Shown here: positions 24,695-33,191 of the stretch, in pieces
Layout: the number at the start of each line of letters is the position of its first letter
Position numbering within the stretch: position 1 is the first letter of the stretch
NCBI GenBank assembly: GCA_943908365.1
Contig: CALTTH010000017.1
Location: forward strand, 1 to 64,000
Source of the DNA: an uncultured Hyphomicrobiales bacterium
GTDB taxonomy: Bacteria; Pseudomonadota; Alphaproteobacteria; Rhizobiales; Rhizobiaceae
Direction: 5' to 3'
Length of the DNA stretch: 64,000 nucleotides
Notes under the pieces: model-generated
What the model saw: only the letters and a program-made list of their open reading frames with translations
Database searches by the model: none
Told to the model about the DNA's origin: nothing
Program-made: the position numbers and the translations under genes

Positions 24695-25981
24695 ATGGCA
24701 TGGCAGAGCCCGATAGCGCCGGGCGTTTCATGGTATCAGGATACTGTTGCGGAGCGTCCGGAATATCCGACGATGGATGGCTCACGCACGGTCGATGTCG
24801 CCATTATCGGAGGCGGCTTCACCGGCCTTCAGGCGGCCTATAACCTGGCACGAGCAGGCATTTCCGTCACGCTGATCGAAGCTCATCGGTTCGGAGATGG
24901 CGCCTCTGGTCGCAATGGTGGGCAGTTCGGCACCGGGCAGCGCGCCTGGCCGGATGAGCTTGAAGAAAAGATCGGCTTTGAGCGCTCCAAGGCGCTCTTC
25001 GACCTTGCGGAAAATGCCAAGCACTATGTGCTCGACTTTGCCCGCGACAACCAGATCGACATGGAGTTCCAGCCGGGGCAGTTGAACGTCTCGCATAAGC
25101 GTGCCTACGAAAAGAGCTATCGTGATAGCGTCGAGGCCATGGTGGGCCGCTATGGCTATGAGGAAATTGCCTTCATGGAGAAGGCAGAAACCGCAGATCG
25201 ACTAGGATCGTCGCATTATCATTGCGGCGTGCGCGACACCGGCACTGGTCACATTCACCCGCTAAAACTGCTGGTGGGACTGGCGAAGGCTGCGAACGCG
25301 GCGGGTGCCCATATCTTCGAAATGACACCGGCCAAGTCCATCCGCCAGTCCGGCGGCAAGACGCTGATCGAAACTCCGTCTGGCACGATCACCGCAACCC
25401 GGGTGCTGATTGCGACCAACGCCTATATCGGCAATCTGGAGCCGGTCACCGCAGCGCATGTGATGCCGATTCGCTCCTTCATCGGCGCGACAGCACCGCT
25501 CGATGAGTTTCCATCGATCATTCCGGACAAGGAAGCGGTGGCGGATTCACGCTTTGTGGTGCGCTATTTTCGCAAGACGCCGGACAATCGCCTGCTATTC
25601 GGCGGGCGGGAAGCCTATACGGCAGACTCCCCGCGCGACATTTCCAAGCATATCCGCAAGCAGATTTCGGAAATCTACCCTGCTCTTGGGGATATCGAGA
25701 TGACACATGCCTGGGGCGGGTCCGTCGGCATTACCCTGACGCGCCAGCCGTTCGTGCGCGAGGTCATGCCGGGTGTCCTTTCCATCGGCGGCTATTCCGG
25801 ACACGGTGTGATGCTGTCCAACTATTGCGGCAAGCTTTACGCCGATATGGTGATCAATAAGGACAAGGCACTCGACCAGTTCGCGGCGCTCGATGTTCCA
25901 TCCTTCCCGGGCGGTGCATCGCTGAGGGCGCCACTCCTGTTCCTGGCGCTGACGTGGTATGCATTACGGGACAGGTTTTGA
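24695..25981 (+). CDS. puuB: Gamma-glutamylputrescine oxidase (FAD-dependent)
   Basis: A 428-residue DAO-family flavoprotein. The FAD fold is VDVAIIGGGFTGLQAAYNLA near residue 33, with GDGASGRNGGQFGTGQR as the flavin-contacting loop and a C-terminal GGYSGHGVMLSNYCGKL. It oxidises gamma-glutamylputrescine to the aldehyde with H2O2 release. The start is ATG 24695 with GAGGTG upstream, 10 bases after puuA, so the two form an operon. The last residues (APLLFLALTWYALRDRF) are hydrophobic, as is common in this family. Confidence 0.88.
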   Translation: MAWQSPIAPGVSWYQDTVAERPEYPTMDGSRTVDVAIIGGGFTGLQAAYNLARAGISVTLIEAHRFGDGASGRNGGQFGTGQRAWPDELEEKIGFERSKALFDLAENAKHYVLDFARDNQIDMEFQPGQLNVSHKRAYEKSYRDSVEAMVGRYGYEEIAFMEKAETADRLGSSHYHCGVRDTGTGHIHPLKLLVGLAKAANAAGAHIFEMTPAKSIRQSGGKTLIETPSGTITATRVLIATNAYIGNLEPVTAAHVMPIRSFIGATAPLDEFPSIIPDKEAVADSRFVVRYFRKTPDNRLLFGGREAYTADSPRDISKHIRKQISEIYPALGDIEMTHAWGGSVGITLTRQPFVREVMPGVLSIGGYSGHGVMLSNYCGKLYADMVINKDKALDQFAALDVPSFPGGASLRAPLLFLALTWYALRDRF

Positions 25982-26137
25982 ACCCGTCTGCCTTCGCATT
26001 GTGCAAAAGCACCGATTGGACACCTTCCTGGCATGACGGGCCAGCAGCAAAATTCATAATTTCGTACATCAACTCTGGCATTTTTAAATCGATTAGATTA
26101 TGGATGCCCCTAACGTGTAGAGATCGAGAGAATCGAC

Positions 26138-27613
26138 ATGAGCAGTCAAATTATCCCCGTTGACCCCTTTGATTGCGTCGTCTTCGGCGGCACCGGCGAT
26201 CTGGCAGAACGCAAGCTTCTGCCCGCCCTTTACCACCGCCAGGTGGAAGGCCAGCTGACCGAACCGACCCGCATCATCGGCGCTTCCCGCTCTGTCATGA
26301 CGCATGAGGAATACCGGAAGTTCGCGCAGGATGCCCTGAAGGAGCATCTGAAGTCCGGCGAATATGACGAGGAGCAGGTCGCCAAGTTTTGCGCGCGCCT
26401 CTTCTACATTCCCGTGGATGCCAAGTCCGACGATGGCTGGGACAAGCTGAAGAAGCTTCTCGACGAAGGCAAGGATCGCATCCGCGCGTTCTATCTTGCC
26501 GTCGCACCGGGAATTTTCGGCGACATCGCCTCCAAGATCCGCGATCACAAGCTGATCACCAAATCCACCCGCATCGTGGTGGAAAAGCCGATCGGTCGTG
26601 ACCTTGCCTCCGCACTGGAGCTAAACGACACTCTCGGTAACGTCTTCAAGGAAGAGCAGATCTTCCGTATCGACCATTATCTTGGCAAGGAAACCGTTCA
26701 GAACCTCATGGTTCTGCGCTTTGCCAACGCGCTCTTTGAACCGCTGTGGAACTCCACCCATATCGACCACGTGCAGATCACCGTGGCTGAATCCGTCGGG
26801 CTTGAGGGCCGCGCAGGTTACTACGACAAGGCGGGCGCGCTTCGCGATATGGTGCAGAACCATATTCTTCAGCTGCTTTGCCTTGTTGCAATGGAGCCCC
26901 CCTCCTCGATGAACGCCGAGGCGGTGCGTGACGAGAAGCTGAAGGTTCTGCGCTCGCTGAAACCCATCACGCAAGCCAATGTCGAGAAGAACACCGTGCG
27001 TGGACAATACCGCGCCGGCGCCTCGGCAGGCGGAGCGGTCAAGGGTTATCTGGAAGAGCTGGAAGGCGGCGTTTCCAACACGGAAACCTTCGTCGCCCTC
27101 AAGGCGGAAATCGGCAACTGGCGCTGGGCGGGCGTGCCCTTCTACATCCGCACCGGCAAGCGGCTCGCAACCCGCGTTTCGGAAATCGTCGTCACCTTCA
27201 AGCAGATCCCGCATTCGATCTTCGACGATGCGGCCGGCAAGATCGAAGCCAACAAGTTGGTGATCCGTCTGCAGCCGGATGAAGGCGTCAAGCAGTCGCT
27301 GCTCATCAAGGATCCGGGTCCGGGCGGCATGCGCCTGCGTCAGGTGTCGCTTGATATGAGCTTTGCGCAGGCCTTCAACGTGCGCAACCCGGATGCCTAT
27401 GAGCGTCTGTTGATGGACACGATACGCTCGAACCAAACGCTCTTCATGCGCCGCGACGAAGTGGAAGCGGCATGGAACTGGGTCGATCCGATCCTGAAAA
27501 GCTGGGAAGCCATCAGCCAGGGCGTGCAGGGTTATACCTCCGGCACCTGGGGTCCAAGCGGCGCGATCGCGCTGATCGAGCGCGACGGTCGTACCTGGCA
27601 TGAGGCCGACTAA
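26138..27613 (+). CDS. zwf: Glucose-6-phosphate 1-dehydrogenase
   Basis: A 491-residue enzyme oxidising glucose-6-phosphate to 6-phosphogluconolactone with NADP+ or NAD+. The nucleotide motif GGTGDLAERKLLPAL is at the N-terminus and the substrate signature RIDHYLGKE near residue 177. Length is normal. It is the first gene of zwf-pgl-edd, the upper Entner-Doudoroff operon. GAGAG precedes the ATG. An AT-rich stretch at 26055-26100 upstream is a likely promoter zone. Confidence 0.97.
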   Translation: MSSQIIPVDPFDCVVFGGTGDLAERKLLPALYHRQVEGQLTEPTRIIGASRSVMTHEEYRKFAQDALKEHLKSGEYDEEQVAKFCARLFYIPVDAKSDDGWDKLKKLLDEGKDRIRAFYLAVAPGIFGDIASKIRDHKLITKSTRIVVEKPIGRDLASALELNDTLGNVFKEEQIFRIDHYLGKETVQNLMVLRFANALFEPLWNSTHIDHVQITVAESVGLEGRAGYYDKAGALRDMVQNHILQLLCLVAMEPPSSMNAEAVRDEKLKVLRSLKPITQANVEKNTVRGQYRAGASAGGAVKGYLEELEGGVSNTETFVALKAEIGNWRWAGVPFYIRTGKRLATRVSEIVVTFKQIPHSIFDDAAGKIEANKLVIRLQPDEGVKQSLLIKDPGPGGMRLRQVSLDMSFAQAFNVRNPDAYERLLMDTIRSNQTLFMRRDEVEAAWNWVDPILKSWEAISQGVQGYTSGTWGPSGAIALIERDGRTWHEAD

Positions 27614-27625
27614 GGGAAGATGCGG

Positions 27626-28324
27626 ATGGAACCCAACATGCACATCTTCAAGGACGGTTCGGAGCTGGCTGAGAAACTCGCAGCCGATGTTGCTGCGCAT
27701 CTGAAAGCAGGCATCGAAGAGCGCGGGGCCGCCAGCATCGCCGTCTCCGGTGGCTCTACGCCAAAACTGTTCTTCCAGACGCTTTCCAAGCATCAGCTGG
27801 AATGGCCGCGCGTCAGCATCACGCTGGTCGATGAACGCTTCGTGCCGCCGGATAATGATCGCTCCAACCACAAGCTGGTCGCCGAGAACCTTTTGCAGAA
27901 CGAAGCGGAGGCGGCCTATTTTGTGCCGCTTTACCAGTCGTCCGCATCGCCTGAAGATGCGGCAACGCTGGCAACGGCAAGAACTGCCGATATCTGCGAT
28001 CCGTTCGACGTCGTCATTCTGGGCATGGGGACCGACGGACATACAGCCTCCTTCTTTCCCGGCGGCGACAATCTCGAGGAAGCGCTCGATCTCGATGAGC
28101 CGCGCACCGTGCTGACCATGGCTGCGGAAAATGCCGGTGAGGAAAGGCTGACCTTCAACCTTGCGGCGCTTCACGACGCCCGTTTCCTGGTGCTGCACAT
28201 CGAAGGTGCGGCGAAGAAGGAGACGTTGGAGAAGGCGCAGTCCGATCTCGATGAGGACGAAATGCCGATCCGATCCGTGCTGAACCGTGCGGATTCGACG
28301 GTGAATATCTACTGGGCGCCATAA
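27626..28324 (+). CDS. pgl: 6-phosphogluconolactonase
   Basis: A 232-residue member of the sugar isomerase/DevB family that hydrolyses 6-phosphogluconolactone. Motifs: VSGGSTPKLFFQTL, LVDERFVPPDNDRSN and GMGTDGHTASFFPGG, the last holding the catalytic His. Three in-frame ATG codons (27620, 27626, 27638) are possible; 27626 has GGAAG at 6 bases. It follows zwf by 12 bases and precedes edd by 100. Confidence 0.94.
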   Translation: MEPNMHIFKDGSELAEKLAADVAAHLKAGIEERGAASIAVSGGSTPKLFFQTLSKHQLEWPRVSITLVDERFVPPDNDRSNHKLVAENLLQNEAEAAYFVPLYQSSASPEDAATLATARTADICDPFDVVILGMGTDGHTASFFPGGDNLEEALDLDEPRTVLTMAAENAGEERLTFNLAALHDARFLVLHIEGAAKKETLEKAQSDLDEDEMPIRSVLNRADSTVNIYWAP

Positions 28325-28424
28325 CGTCCCGCATTCATGCGGCGGCGGTGCCCGGCATTTGAATGAAACATGATCGTCGGCCCGGTCTCCCAAGCCTGTG
28401 GCCGACGCTCAACAGAAGGACAGG

Positions 28425-30251
28425 ATGAAGCCCATGGCTGCCGACTCACGCGTTCAGGACATTACCGCCCGCATCGTTGAACGTTCGAAACCCTATCGCG
28501 AAATCTATCTCGAGCGGCTGCGGCTGCAGATCTCCAAGGGCGTTCACCGCTCCACCTTGTCCTGCGGCAACCTCGCCCACGGCTTTGCCGTCTGTTCCCC
28601 CGCCGACAAGGAAATCCTTGCCGGCGATCGAATTCCCAATCTCGGCATCATCACCGCCTATAACGACATGCTTTCCGCTCACCAGCCTTACGAGGTTTTC
28701 CCGCAGATCATTCGCGATGCGGCGAGAGAGGCAGGCGGCATTGCGCAGGTGGCAGGTGCAGTGCCTGCCATGTGCGACGGCGTCACGCAGGGACAGCCAG
28801 GCATGGAGCTTTCGCTGTTTTCCCGCGATGCCATCGCCATGGCGGCCGGTATCGGCCTGTCACACAACATGTTCGATGCTGCCGTCTATCTCGGTGTCTG
28901 CGACAAGATCGTACCCGGTCTGGTGATCGCAGCACTCACCTTCGGCCATTTGCCAGCCGTCTTCATTCCCGCAGGACCCATGACGACCGGTCTGCCGAAT
29001 GACGAGAAGTCGCGCATTCGCCAGCTTTATGCGGAAGGCAAGGTCGGCCGTGCGGAACTGCTGGAGGCCGAGTCCAAGTCCTATCACGGTCCTGGCACCT
29101 GCACCTTCTACGGCACCGCCAATTCCAACCAGATGCTGATGGAGATCATGGGCTTCCATATGCCCGGCTCCTCCTTCATCAATCCCAACACGCCGCTGCG
29201 CGACGCGCTGACCAAGGAAGCTGTAAAGCGGGCGCTGGCGATCACCGCACAGGGCAACGAATTTACCCCTGCCGGCGAGATGATCGATGAGCGCTCCGTG
29301 GTCAACGGCGTGGTCGGCCTGCATGCGACGGGCGGCTCCACCAACCACACCATGCACCTGATTGCCATGGCACGCGCCGCCGGGATCATTCTGACCTGGC
29401 AGGATATATCCGACCTCTCCGACATCGTGCCGCTTCTCGCCCGCGTCTATCCGAACGGTCTTGCGGATGTGAACCATTTCCATGCGGCGGGCGGCATGGG
29501 CTTCCTCATCAAGCAGCTTCTGAAGCAGGGCTTCGTGCATGATGATGTGCGCACCGTCTTCGGTCACGGGCTTGAGGCCTATACGATCGATGCCAAGCTT
29601 GGTGAAAACGGCAGCGTTCAGCGTGAGGAATCGCCGGAAGAGAGCCACGATCCGAAGGTTCTTTCGCGCATAGAAACGCCGTTCCAGCCAACAGGCGGCC
29701 TGAAAATGCTGACCGGCAATCTCGGAAAATCGGTCATCAAGATTTCCGCCGTCAAGCCGGAGCGGCACATCATTGAAGCCCCTGCCATCGTCTTCCACGA
29801 CCAGCAGGAACTCCAGGATGCCTTCAAGGATGGCAAGCTGAACCGCGACTTCATCGCGGTCGTGCGCTTCCAGGGACCAAAGGCCAACGGCATGCCGGAA
29901 CTGCATCGGCTCACCCCGCCGCTTGGCGTGCTGCAGGACCGCGGTTTCAAGGTGGCGCTCGTCACCGATGGCCGTATGTCCGGCGCGTCCGGCAAGGTGC
30001 CCGCTGCCATTCACGTCACGCCGGAAGCCTCCGACTGTGGCCCCATCTCGCTCATTCGCGATGGCGACATCATCCGTCTCGATGCCGTGTCGGGCACGCT
30101 TGAGGTTCTGGTGTCGGCAGCGGAGTTGTCCAAGCGCGAGCCCGCGCGGGCCGATCTCTCCGCCAATGAGTGGGGCATGGGACGGGAACTCTTCGCGCCG
30201 TTCCGTCGCAATGCCGGAACTGCAGACCAGGGCGCCAGCGTCTTTCATTGA
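28425..30251 (+). CDS. edd: Phosphogluconate dehydratase
   Basis: A 608-residue IlvD/Edd family [4Fe-4S] dehydratase converting 6-phosphogluconate to KDPG. Cluster cysteines are expected in PAMCDGVTQGQPGMELSLF and GPGTCTFYGTANSNQ; TDGRMSGASGKVPAAIHV is the family C-terminal signature. A GTG at 28398 is in frame, but the ATG at 28425 with AAGGACAGG just before it is a better start. Third gene of zwf-pgl-edd; the KDPG aldolase gene (eda) is not next to it. Confidence 0.96.
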   Translation: MKPMAADSRVQDITARIVERSKPYREIYLERLRLQISKGVHRSTLSCGNLAHGFAVCSPADKEILAGDRIPNLGIITAYNDMLSAHQPYEVFPQIIRDAAREAGGIAQVAGAVPAMCDGVTQGQPGMELSLFSRDAIAMAAGIGLSHNMFDAAVYLGVCDKIVPGLVIAALTFGHLPAVFIPAGPMTTGLPNDEKSRIRQLYAEGKVGRAELLEAESKSYHGPGTCTFYGTANSNQMLMEIMGFHMPGSSFINPNTPLRDALTKEAVKRALAITAQGNEFTPAGEMIDERSVVNGVVGLHATGGSTNHTMHLIAMARAAGIILTWQDISDLSDIVPLLARVYPNGLADVNHFHAAGGMGFLIKQLLKQGFVHDDVRTVFGHGLEAYTIDAKLGENGSVQREESPEESHDPKVLSRIETPFQPTGGLKMLTGNLGKSVIKISAVKPERHIIEAPAIVFHDQQELQDAFKDGKLNRDFIAVVRFQGPKANGMPELHRLTPPLGVLQDRGFKVALVTDGRMSGASGKVPAAIHVTPEASDCGPISLIRDGDIIRLDAVSGTLEVLVSAAELSKREPARADLSANEWGMGRELFAPFRRNAGTADQGASVFH

Positions 30252-30303
30252 TCTGCCCGATGGCGGTCCGGTTCGGACATCCGCGATACCCGGCAAAACC
30301 GGT

Positions 30304-30327
30304 GCGAAAATCGAGACCGATTTTCGC
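30304..30327. repeat. Short palindromic intergenic repeat after edd
   Basis: GCGAAAATCG and CGATTTTCGC are a perfect 10-base inverted repeat with loop AGAC. The core matches the element at 10631-10648. It lies about 50 bases after edd and may protect or end its mRNA, though no T-run follows. Confidence 0.65.
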
Positions 30328-30544
30328 AAAAGCGCCATGCGTGGGTTGAAAGAAAGAGGGTCCTTTCACGCGTCAAAATGGGCGAAGGGCGCTCCAGCAC
30401 CATGCCTGGACATCCCCCTCCGCTTCTCCCCTGTTTACGTGAAGGCGAGCGCCTCTGCTGTCATGTGGCTGTGATGATCGCCCTATAGGGCCTGTGCAGC
30501 CAGCCGCGGGGGCGGTGGCGCAGTCTGCATTGACGGGGCCAAGT

Positions 30545-31906
30545 ATGACGATTTTCTCACGCACACGCCGCAATTTGCTGAAGCTCATGGCCGGAACTGC
30601 AATCCTGCCGTTGCTGCGTTTCCCGGCAGCTGCCGACCAGCAAGCTCCGCTGCGGGCCATCGTCATTTCCGACCTGCATTCCGCCTATGAGCGCATGGGC
30701 CAGCTTCTGGCAGCGATCGAGACGCGCATTTCCGCAGACAAAAGTTCGCACATCATTCTCCTGAATGGCGACCTGTTCGAAAGCGGCAATACGGTCGCGA
30801 TGCGATCTGAAGGCGACATCGAGTGGAGCTTCCTTGCAGCCCTCGCGAAACTCTCACCCACCGTTGTGAATATCGGCAACCACGAACCGGATATCGATAA
30901 CGACCTTGCCCATTTCGTCAGCCGCGCTGAAGGGCTGGGAGTTACTGTCATTTCCAACATCATCGACAAGCGGAGCGGTGCTCCTTACGCGCCGGCGAGC
31001 AAGACATTCGAGATTGGCGGACAAAACGTCGTCGTGACCGGGCTCGCCACCAATGCCATCAACACCTATCCGAAGGCGACGCGTGAGGCGCTCACCATTC
31101 CCCAGCCGGTGGAATGGGCAAAGGCCAACCTTCCCGAAATCGTCAGGCCGGATGCGATCAACATCGTGATGAGCCATGCCGGTGTGGTGGCGGACCGTGA
31201 CATCCTTCCTCTGCTACCGGACGGAACGCTGGTCGTGGGCGGTCACGACCACCTGAACTTCGTGTATGAAGCTGGAGCCACGCGTTATGTCCATACCGGC
31301 TCTTGGGGCACGTCGATGGTGGTTGCAAGCATTCCAGGCCCCGGCCAGGCCGCAGCCATAGAAACGGTGGCGATTGATCGCAGTGCGAGACCCTCCCCAG
31401 CGCTCGGCGCGCTGATCGAAAAGACGCTCGCTCAGCATCTGACCCCGGAGGAGCGGGAAACCGTCGCCAAAACGGCGAAGGCCTTGACAGTCGATGAGGC
31501 GGGACGCCGGGTGGCCGAACTTATTGCGGTGAAGGCCGGAGCGGATGTCGGCTTCATCGGCCATACCTCTTTCGGTGCTGGTTTGCCGAAGGGGGAAATC
31601 CGCCGCTACGATTTCAACGCATGCCTGCGCTTCGAGGGTAAGTTGATGGTCACCGAGGTCGATGACGAGATGCTGAAGCAGATTCTGAGCCGCTGCAATC
31701 AGGATGGCGAAATTCCATTGGCCAAACGCACCGGTGACTACCTCTATGCGATGCCGGACAATCCTGCGGCGAAAGACCGTTACAAGCTTGTCTGTAACGA
31801 CTGGTCGGCCACCAATCAGAAATCCTATTTCGGCCGTGACGATCTGACCTTCAGCGAAGTGCCGGATGTGAAGTTGAAGCAGACCGTTCTTACGGGGCTC
31901 AGCTGA
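30545..31906 (+). CDS. Tat-exported metallophosphoesterase / 5'-nucleotidase family protein
   Basis: A 453-residue exported phosphoesterase. The N-terminus has a Tat signal (SRTRRNLLKLMAG, then a hydrophobic stretch to PAAADQQ). Calcineurin-type metal motifs follow in order: ISDLHSAY, LLNGDLFE, NIGNHEPD and VVGGHDHLNF. The C-terminal third (RRYDFNACLRFEGKL) resembles the 5'-nucleotidase C-terminal domain. It probably acts on nucleotides or related phosphate esters in the periplasm; the substrate is unknown. The frame opens at 30494, but the first 17 residues precede the Tat motif and are unlikely to be translated. It lies 293 bases after edd; separate transcription is likely. Confidence 0.85.
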   Translation: MTIFSRTRRNLLKLMAGTAILPLLRFPAAADQQAPLRAIVISDLHSAYERMGQLLAAIETRISADKSSHIILLNGDLFESGNTVAMRSEGDIEWSFLAALAKLSPTVVNIGNHEPDIDNDLAHFVSRAEGLGVTVISNIIDKRSGAPYAPASKTFEIGGQNVVVTGLATNAINTYPKATREALTIPQPVEWAKANLPEIVRPDAINIVMSHAGVVADRDILPLLPDGTLVVGGHDHLNFVYEAGATRYVHTGSWGTSMVVASIPGPGQAAAIETVAIDRSARPSPALGALIEKTLAQHLTPEERETVAKTAKALTVDEAGRRVAELIAVKAGADVGFIGHTSFGAGLPKGEIRRYDFNACLRFEGKLMVTEVDDEMLKQILSRCNQDGEIPLAKRTGDYLYAMPDNPAAKDRYKLVCNDWSATNQKSYFGRDDLTFSEVPDVKLKQTVLTGLS

Positions 31907-31970
31907 TCGCCGGCGAGCGTCACAGCATCGTGCATTCGTTAGGACGCCCAACGCTCTTAGAAACACGTAG

Positions 31971-32016
31971 AGAGTGAGCGCAATTCAAGCGACCCCGCGC
32001 AACTTGCTCTCACTCT
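31971..32016. terminator. Imperfect inverted repeat between convergent genes
   Basis: AGAGTGAGCGCAA (31971-31983) and TTGCTCTCACTCT (32004-32016) pair at 12 of 13 positions with a 20-base loop. It lies between the convergent metallophosphoesterase and aglK genes, so it may act as a terminator for both, although neither side has a clear T-run. Confidence 0.45.
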
Positions 32017-32081
32017 TGTCATGTCCTGACGGCCCGAGCTGCGCAAGCCCGGCGGTCCGAGCTGCAACCACGCCAGCTCAG

Positions 32082-33170
32082 TTAGCGGCGATAGGTTTTT
32101 CCCAGCGCATCGAAAAGATGAAGCTTTTCCGGCGGCGCGGAGAAGCGCAGCGTCTCGCCCTTCTTCACCGGTGCAATGCCTGGGATCTTGACGATGACCG
32201 GCTCCTCACCCGCGAGTGCCTCAAGATAGAGCAGCGTCACCTCACCCAGCGCCTCGACGATCGACACCTTGCCCTCGAACAGATAATCGTCGCCGTCGGC
32301 GATGAACAAATCTTCCGGACGCACGCCAAAGGATGCTGCCTTGCCCTCTTCGCCCGGTGGCGTCGGAATATGCACGGCCAATGTCTTGCCGCCCGCAAGA
32401 TCGAGCGTGGTTATTTCGCCGGTCGCCTTCACTGTGCCCGCGATGATGTTCATGGCCGGGGAGCCGATGAAGCGGGCGACGAAGAGGTTGGCGGGGTTTT
32501 CATAAAGCTCCAGCGGCTCACCCACCTGCTCCACACGCCCGCCATTCAACACGACTATCCGGTCTGCCAGAGTCATGGCTTCCACCTGATCGTGCGTCAC
32601 GTAGATCATGGTGGTATCGGCCATCTTCTCGCTGAGCTTGGCGATCTCGATACGGGTCGCGACGCGAAGTGCTGCATCGAGGTTTGAGAGCGGCTCGTCG
32701 AAGAGGAAGACCTTGGGGTTGCGGCAGATGGCGCGGCCGATCGCGACGCGCTGGCGCTGACCGCCAGAGAGCGCCTTCGGCAGGCGCTCCAGATATTGGG
32801 TAAGCTGCAGGATTTCAGCAGCAGCGCGAACGCGGCGGTCGATTTCCTGCTTGCTTTCCTTGGCGATCTTCATGCCGAAGGCCATGTTATCGTAAACCGT
32901 CATATGCGGGTAGAGCGCGTAGGACTGGAAGACCATGGCGATGCCGCGCCGCGATGGCGGGATTTCGTTTACCAACTGGCCGTCGATATACATCTCACCG
33001 CCGGTGATCTCTTCCAGACCGGCAATCATACGCAGCAGTGTGGACTTGCCGCAGCCGGACGGGCCGACGAAGACGATGAATTCGCCCTGCTTGATATCGA
33101 GGTCGATCCCGTGCAGGACCTTCACCTCACCGTAGGATTTACGGATGCCCTTGAGAATAAGGCCAGTCAT
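32082..33170 (-). CDS. aglK: Alpha-glucoside ABC transporter ATPase AglK
   Basis: A 362-residue MalK/UgpC-type ATPase. Walker A GPSGCGKST, signature ALSGGQRQR, Walker B VFLFDEPLSNLD and switch VTHDQVEAM are intact. The C-terminal OB/TOBE region (FGVRPEDLFI) is the regulatory domain of sugar ATPases. It is the last gene of aglEFGAK, 21 bases after aglA, with GGAGG 7-8 bases before the ATG. Confidence 0.93.
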   Translation of the reverse strand: MTGLILKGIRKSYGEVKVLHGIDLDIKQGEFIVFVGPSGCGKSTLLRMIAGLEEITGGEMYIDGQLVNEIPPSRRGIAMVFQSYALYPHMTVYDNMAFGMKIAKESKQEIDRRVRAAAEILQLTQYLERLPKALSGGQRQRVAIGRAICRNPKVFLFDEPLSNLDAALRVATRIEIAKLSEKMADTTMIYVTHDQVEAMTLADRIVVLNGGRVEQVGEPLELYENPANLFVARFIGSPAMNIIAGTVKATGEITTLDLAGGKTLAVHIPTPPGEEGKAASFGVRPEDLFIADGDDYLFEGKVSIVEALGEVTLLYLEALAGEEPVIVKIPGIAPVKKGETLRFSAPPEKLHLFDALGKTYRR

Positions 33171-33191
33171 GCGGTGCTCCTCCCTATGGTG

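Noticed and set aside
26621..28393. 590-codon minus-strand frame opposite zwf and pgl
   Set aside because: Spans two well-supported genes on the other strand and shows no motif.
31971..32016. A CRISPR-like or phage attachment repeat
   Set aside because: Only one inverted pair, no direct repeats or spacers; best read as a hairpin between convergent genes.
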